Below are positions 1 to 7,799 of a DNA stretch of 64,000 bases, piece by piece. The DNA is from Parabacteroides gordonii MS-1 = DSM 23371 (GTDB lineage: Bacteria; Bacteroidota; Bacteroidia; Bacteroidales; Tannerellaceae). The notes under the pieces are model-generated. The model was not told the DNA's origin, did no database searches, and was given only the letters and a program-made list of their open reading frames with translations. The stretch spans positions 4,042,749 through 4,106,748 of the forward strand of contig NZ_KQ033919.1 in NCBI RefSeq assembly GCF_000969825.1, given 5' to 3'. The translations under genes and the position numbers were made by a program. How positions within the stretch are numbered: position 1 is the stretch's first letter; the number at the start of each line of letters is the position of its first letter.

Positions 1-1608
1 TCGCCGTTGAAGTATCAGGGGATGAACGCTTTCATCTCTAACGGTACCTATGGTAACCGCGATTATGCCCTTTCCCGTTACGCCAAGATCGGCGATACCT
101 TCGGGTATGCCCTCTCCGCCAATTATAACCGGAGCGACGGATACTTCACCAACCTGTTTACCGATAAGAAAGCAGACGATCAGAAAAGCGGTTCAGGCCG
201 TATCCGCCTGGAATGGAAGCCGACGGATCGGTTGTCGTTGGGGCTGATGAGTTCGTATGATTATTCCAAACAGGGCGGCTACCCGTATGCCGTTTGCGAC
301 TCGCTGACACATAAGCCGGGCGATGTCAATTACAACGATTATAGTTTCTACAAACGAGCCATGTCCACCACCGGCCTGACGGTTGAATATAAAGGGGAGG
401 GTTACAGCCTGAGCAGTAAAACCGCATTCCAATATCTTTCGGATCATCAGGGGATCGACCAGGACTTTTCTGCGGCAAGCGTCTATTTTGCCAAGCAGGA
501 TCAGAAACAGAAGATGGTATCGGAAGAGTTCAATATCAAATCTACTACTGCCAACCGTTATAAATGGTTGTTCGGTGCTTTCGGTTTCTGGCAGGGGATC
601 GATAATACGGTGACGCTCGATTACCTCTCCGCCAAATACAGTACTCGGAAATTATACGATACTCCTACTTACGGCTTTGCCCTTTATCACCAGTCTACTC
701 TGGATAGCTTGCTGACGGACGGCCTATCCCTTACTTTCGGACTGCGATACGATTATGAGCGGGCTTCAACCGATTATCTGGCCTATAAAGATGCCGGCGG
801 CAGTAGTAATCAGACGGATGCTTTTTACAGTAAACTGAACTTTAGCCAGCTGACCCCGAAGATCGCCCTGCAATATATGTTCCCCTCTACCGGCCTGCTC
901 TATGCAACGGTGACGAAAGGCTACAAGACCGGTGGTTTCAATACTTCCTTCGAGCGTGAAGAAGACCGTTCGTTCCGCCCCGAAAGCAGCTGGAATTATG
1001 AGTTGGGTGGGAAGCACCCCTTTCTGGACAACCGCCTGCGTGCCGAGATCGCCCTTTTCTGGATCGACTGGAAGAACCAGCAGATCAGCCAGACACTCCC
1101 TTCCGGTCGCGGATCGATGTTGACAAATGCCGGGCGCAGCGTAAGCAAAGGCGTGGAAGTCACTTTGCAGGGAAACCCGGTGAATGGTCTGATGGTGCAG
1201 GTGAATTATGGCTTTACGCATGCCACATTTAAAGAATACGTCGATGAAAAGAAAAACATCGATTACTCCGGCAATTACCTGCCGATGGTTCCTTCGCATA
1301 CGTTCGCTGTCGGAGCCGACTACACGCTGTCGAATCCCTGTACCCACATCGACCGTTTTCTGGTCAGTCTGAATTATACCGGAACCGGGCGTATTCATTG
1401 GAAGGAAGACAATAAAGTTTCCCAGCCTTACTATGGACAATTGAGCGGAAAAGTTTCTGCAACCAAAGGATTTGCTACCTTTGCAATCTGGGCTAAAAAC
1501 ATCACGAATACCCACTATAACGCTTTCTATTTCGAGTCGGGAGGAAAAGGGCTGGCGCAATTGGGTCGGCCGTTTACGATCGGGGGAAGTGTGGCGATAG
1601 CACTTTAA
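1..1608 (+). CDS. TonB-dependent outer-membrane receptor, 5' partial
   Basis: The reading frame is open from base 1, so the signal peptide, TonB box and plug lie upstream of the window; the TTG at 7 is not a credible start. The visible ~535 residues are almost entirely alternating aromatic/polar beta-strands of a 22-strand TonB receptor barrel and end in a strand typical of an outer-membrane C-terminus (GGSVAIAL). A Thr/Lys/Gly motif near residues 303-312 (TVTKGYKTGG) is common in siderophore-type receptors. The next gene starts one base after the stop codon and encodes an MFS permease, followed by hemN and a protoporphyrinogen oxidase gene. From this context I infer uptake of a porphyrin, heme or a related metal chelate. 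The barrel itself does not identify the ligand. Confidence 0.85.
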   Translation, partial: SPLKYQGMNAFISNGTYGNRDYALSRYAKIGDTFGYALSANYNRSDGYFTNLFTDKKADDQKSGSGRIRLEWKPTDRLSLGLMSSYDYSKQGGYPYAVCDSLTHKPGDVNYNDYSFYKRAMSTTGLTVEYKGEGYSLSSKTAFQYLSDHQGIDQDFSAASVYFAKQDQKQKMVSEEFNIKSTTANRYKWLFGAFGFWQGIDNTVTLDYLSAKYSTRKLYDTPTYGFALYHQSTLDSLLTDGLSLTFGLRYDYERASTDYLAYKDAGGSSNQTDAFYSKLNFSQLTPKIALQYMFPSTGLLYATVTKGYKTGGFNTSFEREEDRSFRPESSWNYELGGKHPFLDNRLRAEIALFWIDWKNQQISQTLPSGRGSMLTNAGRSVSKGVEVTLQGNPVNGLMVQVNYGFTHATFKEYVDEKKNIDYSGNYLPMVPSHTFAVGADYTLSNPCTHIDRFLVSLNYTGTGRIHWKEDNKVSQPYYGQLSGKVSATKGFATFAIWAKNITNTHYNAFYFESGGKGLAQLGRPFTIGGSVAIAL

Positions 1609-1609
1609 T

Positions 1610-2815
1610 ATGATGCAAAAAAACAAAATATTCAACCTCGGAACCTTCTTCTGCCTTTATATTGCGCAGACTATTCCGATGAGTTTCTTCTCCACCGTTA
1701 TCCCGGTTATGATGCGGCAGGAGAATTTTTCGTTGTCCGCTATCGGACTTCTTCAGCTGATCAAGTTACCCTGGATACTGAAATTCCTCTGGTCGCCGAT
1801 GGTAGACCGCCATGCCGTGACGACAGGCGATTATAAACGCTGGATATTCTCTTCTGAACTGATCTATGCCGTCCTGATCTTTGCCGTGGCTTTCCTTGAT
1901 TTCAAGACTGATTTTTATATGATCATCGTCCTGATCATTATCTCATTTATCGCTTCCGCCACGCAGGATATTGCAACGGATGCCCTGGCGGTACTTTCCT
2001 TTAGCCGGAAAGATAAGAGTCTGGCGAACAGTATGCAATCGATGGGTAGCTTCGGCGGTTCGATGATCGGGGGCGGTGTATTGTTGCTGTTGTTTAAGCA
2101 GTTGGGATGGAACAGCCTGCTGCCGTGTGTGGCTCTGTTCGTTATTGTGGCTCTGCTTCCGTTACTCTTTAACAAGGGGATCGTGATCCAGCCGAAGGAA
2201 CCCCACGAGCGGGCAAAGAAGGCCGATGTCTTCTACTTTTTCACCCAAAAGAAGATATGGAAGCAGATCGGTTTCCTTTTCCTGTATTATTCGGGACTGA
2301 TCGGGACACTGGCTATGCTGAAACCTTATCTGGTCGACCTGGGATATTCGATGAAAGAGATCGGGGTGATGAGTGGCGTGGTAGGGACTTCCTGTGGTTT
2401 TCTGGCATCGTTTGCCGGAGGGTTTATCGTTCGCCGTATCGGACGCCATCGGGGACGACTGCTGTTTTCTGTATTCGTATTGCTGGCGACGCTCTATTTC
2501 CTGGGGCTGTCTTATACAACGCCGACCACGGAACTGTTGTATGCCGGTATCGCCCTGCTTTGGGGAAGTTATGGAATGGCTACGATCGTGGTTTATACCA
2601 CAGCGATGGATTGTGTACGTCCCGGACGCGAGGGCACGGACTTTACGATACAGACCGTAATCACCCATCTGAGCGGAATGCTGATGGCTATATTGAGCGG
2701 GAAGATTGCCGATCATACCGGCTATCACGGATTGTTTTTCTTTGAGGTCAGCCTGGCTACGTTATCGTTGATCTATATATTGATCGTATTCAGAAAGGAG
2801 AAAGAAATAGTATAA
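1610..2815 (+). CDS. MFS transporter, RhtX/FptX- or AmpG-like
   Basis: A 401-residue inner-membrane protein with about 12 hydrophobic segments and an MFS signature between TM2 and TM3 (KFLWSPMVDR, about residues 60-69). The overall pattern resembles the RhtX/FptX siderophore permeases and AmpG-like importers. The start is one base after the receptor stop and the next gene starts two bases after this stop, so it is translationally coupled to both. An outer-membrane TonB receptor followed by a single-polypeptide MFS importer is the layout of RhtX/FptX-type uptake systems that need no ABC transporter. Because heme-synthesis genes follow, the cargo may be a tetrapyrrole rather than a siderophore; that is inference. 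Family assignment is good, substrate unknown. Confidence 0.8.
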   Translation: MMQKNKIFNLGTFFCLYIAQTIPMSFFSTVIPVMMRQENFSLSAIGLLQLIKLPWILKFLWSPMVDRHAVTTGDYKRWIFSSELIYAVLIFAVAFLDFKTDFYMIIVLIIISFIASATQDIATDALAVLSFSRKDKSLANSMQSMGSFGGSMIGGGVLLLLFKQLGWNSLLPCVALFVIVALLPLLFNKGIVIQPKEPHERAKKADVFYFFTQKKIWKQIGFLFLYYSGLIGTLAMLKPYLVDLGYSMKEIGVMSGVVGTSCGFLASFAGGFIVRRIGRHRGRLLFSVFVLLATLYFLGLSYTTPTTELLYAGIALLWGSYGMATIVVYTTAMDCVRPGREGTDFTIQTVITHLSGMLMAILSGKIADHTGYHGLFFFEVSLATLSLIYILIVFRKEKEIV

Positions 2816-2817
2816 TT

Positions 2818-4185
2818 ATGATACAGGATTTATTACAAAAATATAATGTGCCGGTGCCGAGATACACCAGCTATCCGCCGGCAAACTATTTTACGGATGC
2901 GTTTACCAATAAGGAATATGAGTCGGCTATAGAAGCTTCTAATGAGGCTCTGCCCGGGCATATTTCGTTTTATGTACATATCCCGTTCTGCCGCCATCTT
3001 TGTCATTATTGCGGATGCAACTCATTTCCGATGATGAAGCCGGAGGTAGTGGAACGTTATATTTCGGCTGTGCATAAGGAAATAGACAAAGTGAAGGAAC
3101 GTCTGGCTCCGGGACGTAAGATCTCCCAGATCCATTACGGGGGAGGAAGCCCGACGGCTATGCCGGCGCACTATCTGAAAGAACTGAATGAGCATTTGCT
3201 TTCCGGCTTTGATACGATCGAACAACCGGAGATTGCTGTCGAGTGCCATCCCGGTTATCTGGATGAGGCCTACTGGCAATCGCTTACCGAAGCGGGCTTC
3301 AACCGTTTCAGTCTCGGTGTGCAGGATTTCAATGAGAAGGTGCTGAAGACGGTCAACCGGCGTCCTTCCTTGCTTCCCGTGGAGACGATTTTTCAGATAC
3401 TCCGCTCGAAAGGGGCGCGTATCAATATGGATTTCATCTATGGATTGCCTTTCCAGACAGTCGACAGTTTCTCGGAAACGATAACGAGAGCGGTAGCCTT
3501 GCGTCCCGATCGGCTGGTCACTTTCTCTTATGCGCATGTCCCCTGGGTAAACAAACAACAGCTTATCCTGGAAAAAGCCGGACTTCCTGCCGGTGAAGAG
3601 AAAAGCCGCATGTATGGTTCAGCTAAAGAAATAGTAGGCGCTGCCGGATATAAGACAATCGGACTGGATCATTTTGTCCTTGAAAACGATGAATTGTACA
3701 CCGCTTTGCAAAACGGCCAGTTGCATCGTAACTTCCAGGGCTACTGTACCCGCCGCACAACAGGGCAGGTATATGCCTTCGGTGTGACCGGTATCAGCCA
3801 GCTGAGTTCCGCCTATACGCAAAACAGCAAAGATATCAACCAATATATCGAACGGATAGAAAGCGGAACCTTTGCTATCTCCAAAGGATACACGTTGAAC
3901 CGGAACGAGCAGATCACCCGTGAAGTGATCGAGACACTGATGTGTAACTACTCCCTCGACTGGAAAGAACTGGCCGCCCGCCTGTCTCTCTCCGTCACGG
4001 AAGTAAAATCTGCAACCGCCTATGACGAAAACCGTTTCCGTGAATTTGCGGCAGACGGCCTGATCGAGTTCGACAACGATCATATCCGCATCACTTCCGA
4101 AGGGAGCCTTTTCGTTCGCAACGTAGCCGCTTCGCTGGATAAACTGATGCTTCATTCTGATAAAACATTCTCTAAACCTGTCTGA
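2818..4185 (+). CDS. hemN: Oxygen-independent coproporphyrinogen III dehydrogenase
   Basis: Radical-SAM enzyme that converts coproporphyrinogen III to protoporphyrinogen IX anaerobically in the cytoplasm. The N-terminus carries the HemN hallmark PRYTSYP (residues 14-20), and the iron-sulfur cluster motif is CX3CX2CXC (C58, C62, C65, C67), as in true HemN. HemW-type proteins usually lack the fourth Cys and the N-terminal motif. A glycine-rich SAM-binding stretch (HYGGGSPT, about 106-113) and a C-terminal HemN domain follow. At 455 residues the length matches E. coli HemN (457). It starts two bases after the MFS gene, and the protoporphyrinogen oxidase gene starts one base after its stop, so the two consecutive pathway steps are made together. 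Confidence 0.92.
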   Translation: MIQDLLQKYNVPVPRYTSYPPANYFTDAFTNKEYESAIEASNEALPGHISFYVHIPFCRHLCHYCGCNSFPMMKPEVVERYISAVHKEIDKVKERLAPGRKISQIHYGGGSPTAMPAHYLKELNEHLLSGFDTIEQPEIAVECHPGYLDEAYWQSLTEAGFNRFSLGVQDFNEKVLKTVNRRPSLLPVETIFQILRSKGARINMDFIYGLPFQTVDSFSETITRAVALRPDRLVTFSYAHVPWVNKQQLILEKAGLPAGEEKSRMYGSAKEIVGAAGYKTIGLDHFVLENDELYTALQNGQLHRNFQGYCTRRTTGQVYAFGVTGISQLSSAYTQNSKDINQYIERIESGTFAISKGYTLNRNEQITREVIETLMCNYSLDWKELAARLSLSVTEVKSATAYDENRFREFAADGLIEFDNDHIRITSEGSLFVRNVAASLDKLMLHSDKTFSKPV

Positions 4186-4186
4186 T

Positions 4187-5560
4187 ATGGGACAATTGAA
4201 TACGGACATACTGATCATTGGTGCCGGCCTGACCGGATTGACCACGGCTTTCCATCTGGTTCGCGGAGGAAAGCAGGTGCATATACTGGAATGTAGCGAC
4301 CGGGTGGGAGGGCAGATCCACACTTTCCGCGAAGACGGTTTTGTTTTTGAAAGCGGGCCGAATACCGGTGTGGTGTCTTATCCCGAGGTGGCGGAGCTGT
4401 TCATGGCCTTGTCTCCTGCTTGTCAGTTGGAAACAGCCCATGAAGAAGCCAAGCGTCGCCTGATCTGGAAAGGCAACTCTTTTCGTGAACTTCCTTCCGG
4501 CCTGTTCAGTGCAGTTACCACCCCTTTGTTCACGCTGGGAGATAAATTCCGTATCCTGGGTGAACCTTTCCGGGCAAAAGGAACCAATCCGGATGAGTCG
4601 GTAGGTGAACTGGCCGCCCGTCGGTTAGGTAAATCCTTCCTGAACTATGCGGTCGATCCGTTCCTGTCGGGCGTATATGCCGGCAACCCGATGACGTTGG
4701 TCACCCGTTATGCTTTGCCCAAACTCTATAATCTGGAGCAGCAGTACGGAGGTTTTATCAAAGGAACGATTGCGAAAGCCCGCCTGCCCAAGACCGACCG
4801 TGACCGATTGGCAACCAAAAAGGTCTTTTCCGCAGCCGGAGGTCTGGATAACCTGACCCGTGCAATGGCCCGTGCTATCGGTGAAAGTAAAATAACCCTG
4901 TCTGCCTTCGGTATAACGATCCGTCCGGTAGAGAAAGGATGGATAGCCACCTATACCACTTCTGAAGGAGAGCAAACGATCCGTGCGGATAAGGTGATAA
5001 CGACAACCGGAGCATATGCCTTGCCGGAACTGCTTCCTTTTATCGCGGAAGAAGATATGAATAAGATCAGCAACCTGAAATATGCGCCGGTCGTACAGGC
5101 GAGTGTCGGCATTCGGAATACCGGAAAACTCCGTTTCAACGCCTTTGGTGGCCTGGTTCCTTCCTGTGAGCAGAAAGATGTCCTGGGAATTCTTTTCCCT
5201 GCCGCCTGTTTTGATGACCGTGCTCCGAAAGAGGGCGCTCTCTTTTCATTCTTTATCGGAGGAGTGAAGCATGAGAAGCTTACCCGCCTGGAAGATAATG
5301 AACTAAAAGCATTGATCATCCACGAGTTCCATGCCATGCTGAAATTTCCGATCGATGTGCAGCCGGATATGATCCGTATCTTTCGTCACCCGCGTGCTAT
5401 TCCTCAGTATGAGTTGAGTAGCGGTGAACGTTTTGCAACGATCGACAAACTGGAAGCGCAATACCCGGGATTGATTCTGGGCGGTAATATAAAAGGCGGT
5501 ATCGGGATGGCAGATCGTATCCGCCAGGCAACGGGTATCGCTGAAAACTTGCTTATGTAA
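4187..5560 (+). CDS. hemG: Protoporphyrinogen oxidase (HemY/HemG-type flavoprotein)
   Basis: FAD enzyme that oxidises protoporphyrinogen IX to protoporphyrin IX, the step after HemN. The N-terminal dinucleotide-binding fold is clear (GAGLTGL from residue 12, ending in the acidic HILE near 38) with the following DRVGGQIHT motif of the flavin amine oxidase/PPO family. A C-terminal FAD-contact segment GGNIKGGIGMADRI is present (about 435-448). Length 457 residues fits the family. Many Bacteroidales label this gene hemG although it is HemY-like in sequence. It is the last gene of the receptor-permease-hemN operon. No ferrochelatase gene follows in the window, so iron insertion must be encoded elsewhere. 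Confidence 0.88.
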   Translation: MGQLNTDILIIGAGLTGLTTAFHLVRGGKQVHILECSDRVGGQIHTFREDGFVFESGPNTGVVSYPEVAELFMALSPACQLETAHEEAKRRLIWKGNSFRELPSGLFSAVTTPLFTLGDKFRILGEPFRAKGTNPDESVGELAARRLGKSFLNYAVDPFLSGVYAGNPMTLVTRYALPKLYNLEQQYGGFIKGTIAKARLPKTDRDRLATKKVFSAAGGLDNLTRAMARAIGESKITLSAFGITIRPVEKGWIATYTTSEGEQTIRADKVITTTGAYALPELLPFIAEEDMNKISNLKYAPVVQASVGIRNTGKLRFNAFGGLVPSCEQKDVLGILFPAACFDDRAPKEGALFSFFIGGVKHEKLTRLEDNELKALIIHEFHAMLKFPIDVQPDMIRIFRHPRAIPQYELSSGERFATIDKLEAQYPGLILGGNIKGGIGMADRIRQATGIAENLLM

Positions 5561-5595
5561 GTCAAAATCACTTTCTTTGCACAAAAGACAAGCTC

Positions 5596-5985
5596 ATGGA
5601 TAAGATGGTAGAAATAGCCCGGTTCCAATATCCGGCGGAAGCTCAGACATTGATGGCTTTGCTCAAATCGGAGGAGATCGAATGCTATCTGAGGAACGAA
5701 TACAGTAGTCAGATGTTTGCCGGTTATATGGATATTGGCGGTGCCCGTGTGGAAATATTGGAAAGCGATGTGCCACGTGCTCTGGAGGTTATGAAGGAGG
5801 GTGGCTATGATATCCCTGCAGAAGACGAGGAACCCGAACAGATACGTGCCGTTGCCGGATGGGCGCGACATATCCCTTTTCTGCGGAACTTCACGCTGGA
5901 GAAACAAATTGTCATCTTATTGGTGGTTATTGCTGTGTTTTTGGCATTATTGATCTTTTTGGGATCAGAACTATCCTCTAACTAA
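5596..5985 (+). CDS. DUF2007-type membrane protein
   Basis: 129 residues. Residues 1-75 match the small alpha/beta DUF2007 domain pattern (signal-transducing protein family; 'EIARFQYPAEAQTLMALL' with a later 'GARVEILESDVPRALEVM'), which is related to PII-like folds and of unknown function. A single C-terminal transmembrane helix spans about residues 105-124, so the domain should sit on the cytoplasmic side of the inner membrane. It starts 35 bases after the protoporphyrinogen oxidase gene and may be co-transcribed with it or with the 60-residue membrane protein that follows 13 bases later. The function is unknown; the domain call rests on motif resemblance. Confidence 0.75.
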   Translation: MDKMVEIARFQYPAEAQTLMALLKSEEIECYLRNEYSSQMFAGYMDIGGARVEILESDVPRALEVMKEGGYDIPAEDEEPEQIRAVAGWARHIPFLRNFTLEKQIVILLVVIAVFLALLIFLGSELSSN

Positions 5986-5998
5986 ACAAATGTAATTA

Positions 5999-6181
5999 AT
6001 GGCTCGTAGAAAGATAACAAATAGTCAGGCGGTATGTCTCACTTTATTATGGGGCGTTTTGGCCTACATGCTGCTTACATACAGTGAAAAGATAACCTTT
6101 GATGTCATCTTTGCCCTGGTCGCATCAGCTATCATTGTGTTCGTTCCTGTCTATAAGAACATAAAGCGTAGGGATGAATAG
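5999..6181 (+). CDS. Small two-helix membrane protein, unknown
   Basis: A 60-residue protein with a basic N-terminus (MARRK), two hydrophobic segments (about residues 11-27 and 34-51) and a basic C-terminal tail (KNIKRRDE), consistent with a small inner-membrane hairpin protein with both ends in the cytoplasm. It follows the DUF2007 gene by 13 bases on the same strand, and its codon use is similar to its neighbours. I recognise no family. It is listed as a gene because of its position, full-length open frame and coherent topology. Confidence 0.6.
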   Translation: MARRKITNSQAVCLTLLWGVLAYMLLTYSEKITFDVIFALVASAIIVFVPVYKNIKRRDE

Positions 6182-6248
6182 CATTTAGTCACATTTGTCC
6201 TCTTAAAATATCGAAATGATATTTTTTTATCATTTTTTCTTTCAAATA

Positions 6249-6279
6249 TTTGCTGGTGTGAAAAAATGGCTTACCTTTG
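6249..6279 (+). promoter_or_regulatory. Bacteroides-type promoter of gdhA
   Basis: TTTG at 6249-6252 and TACCTTTG at 6272-6279 are separated by 19 nt and match the -33/-7 consensus of the Bacteroidetes primary sigma factor. The predicted start lies near 6286, giving a leader of about 57 nt before the gdhA ATG. Confidence 0.8.
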
Positions 6280-6342
6280 CGACGTTGTTAAAAGAACAGC
6301 GTGAAATAGCAAAATGGTATAACATTCTAAATAAACAGTTCT

Positions 6343-7674
6343 ATGAAGGCAAATGAAGTTTTAGACAACTTAAAAAGAAGATTTCCTAACGAACCCGAGT
6401 ATCATCAGGCAGTAGCCGAAGTTTTAGGCACAATCGAAGAAGCTTATAACGAACATCCCGAATTCGAAAAAAGCAACCTGATTGAACGTCTTTGTATCCC
6501 CGATCGTATTTTCTCTTTCCGTGTAACATGGACAGACGATAAAGGACAGGTACAGACAAACATGGGTTATCGTATCCAGCATAACAACACGATCGGCCCG
6601 TACAAAGGCGGTATCCGTTTCCATGCTTCGGTAAATCAGTCTATCCTTAAGTTCTTAGCTTTCGAACAGACTTTCAAGAACTCACTGACAACACTTCCGA
6701 TGGGTGGTGGTAAAGGTGGTGCCGACTTCAGCCCGCGTGGCAAATCAAATGCTGAAATCATGCGTTTCTGCCAGGCATTTGTATTGGAATTATGGCGTCA
6801 TATTGGCCCGGACACAGATGTTCCTGCCGGTGATATCGGTGTAGGTGGTCGTGAAGTGGCTTACATGTATGGCATGTATAAGAAACTGGCTCGTGAAAAT
6901 ACAGGTACATTTACTGGTAAAGGTATTGAGTTCGGTGGTTCATTGATCCGCCCGGAAGCAACAGGTTACGGTAATGTTTACTTCCTGCTGGAAATGCTGA
7001 AGACTCGTAATATCGATATCAAAGGTAAAGTGGTAGCTGTATCGGGTTCTGGTAACGTAGCTCAGTATACGGTTGAAAAGTTGATCGAACTGGGTGCTAA
7101 ACCGGTTACCATGTCAGACTCTGACGGTTATATCTATGATCCGGAAGGCATCGACCGCGAAAAACTGGATTATATCATGGAATTGAAGAACCTATACCGT
7201 GGACGTATCCGCGAATATGCAGAAAAATATGGTTGCAAGTATGTACAAGGTGCTCGCCCCTGGGGTGAAAAATGCGATATCGCGATGCCGAGTGCTACTC
7301 AGAATGAATTGACTGGTGACGATGCAAAGGCATTGTTGGCAAACGGTTGTTTCGCAGTATCTGAAGGAGCAAACATGCCTTCTACTCCGGATGCTATCGA
7401 TGCATTCCTGGAAGCTAAGATCCTGTATGCTCCGGGTAAGGCAGCTAACGCTGGTGGTGTTTCCGTATCGGGTCTGGAAATGACTCAGAATGCCATGAAG
7501 CTGAGCTGGACAAGAGAAGAAGTTGATGAAAAACTGAAAGGTATTATGAAGTCTATCCACGAACAATGTGTAAAATACGGTTCAAAGGATGGTTATATCA
7601 ACTACGTGAAAGGTGCAAACGTTGCAGGTTTCATGAAAGTTGCAAAAGGTATGATGGCACAGGGTATCCTGTAA
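6343..7674 (+). CDS. gdhA: NADP-specific glutamate dehydrogenase
   Basis: Cytoplasmic enzyme joining ammonium and 2-oxoglutarate to glutamate, the main ammonium-assimilation route in many Bacteroidales. The 443-residue length is typical of the hexameric NADP(H) class. Visible hallmarks are the substrate-site block YKGGIRFH (87-94), the catalytic lysine in LPMGGGKGGADFSP (K124), GDIGVGGRE, and a Rossmann segment VAVSGSGNVAQYTVEK. It stands alone between its own promoter and a strong terminator. Its synonymous codon use (frequent GGT and CGT) looks like that of a highly expressed gene and differs from the genes around it. Confidence 0.95.
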   Translation: MKANEVLDNLKRRFPNEPEYHQAVAEVLGTIEEAYNEHPEFEKSNLIERLCIPDRIFSFRVTWTDDKGQVQTNMGYRIQHNNTIGPYKGGIRFHASVNQSILKFLAFEQTFKNSLTTLPMGGGKGGADFSPRGKSNAEIMRFCQAFVLELWRHIGPDTDVPAGDIGVGGREVAYMYGMYKKLARENTGTFTGKGIEFGGSLIRPEATGYGNVYFLLEMLKTRNIDIKGKVVAVSGSGNVAQYTVEKLIELGAKPVTMSDSDGYIYDPEGIDREKLDYIMELKNLYRGRIREYAEKYGCKYVQGARPWGEKCDIAMPSATQNELTGDDAKALLANGCFAVSEGANMPSTPDAIDAFLEAKILYAPGKAANAGGVSVSGLEMTQNAMKLSWTREEVDEKLKGIMKSIHEQCVKYGSKDGYINYVKGANVAGFMKVAKGMMAQGIL

Positions 7675-7745
7675 TCAGTGATATTCTGAATTATAAATAA
7701 GGAGTTGTTTGCCAAATGAACATTCTGTGGTTATTTGGTCATGTA

Positions 7746-7775
7746 AAAAGGGGAGTCGGATGACTCCCTTTTTTA
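7746..7775 (+). terminator. Rho-independent terminator of gdhA
   Basis: GGGAGTC (7751-7757), a four-base loop and GACTCCC (7762-7768) form a perfect seven-base-pair stem followed by TTTTTT, with an A-run upstream that can extend the stem. The facing GH3 gene ends at 7800, so the hairpin also separates converging transcripts. Confidence 0.9.
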
Positions 7776-7799
7776 TTTGTATTACCTGTTGGTTACTGA

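Noticed and set aside
766-1635. 289-codon minus-strand frame opposite the first TonB receptor
   Set aside because: It runs against a convincing barrel sequence and its translation has no coherent domain.
2818-4185. HemW (heme chaperone) instead of HemN
   Set aside because: The N-terminal PRYTSYP motif and the CX3CX2CXC cluster are those of true HemN, and the next gene is the following pathway step.
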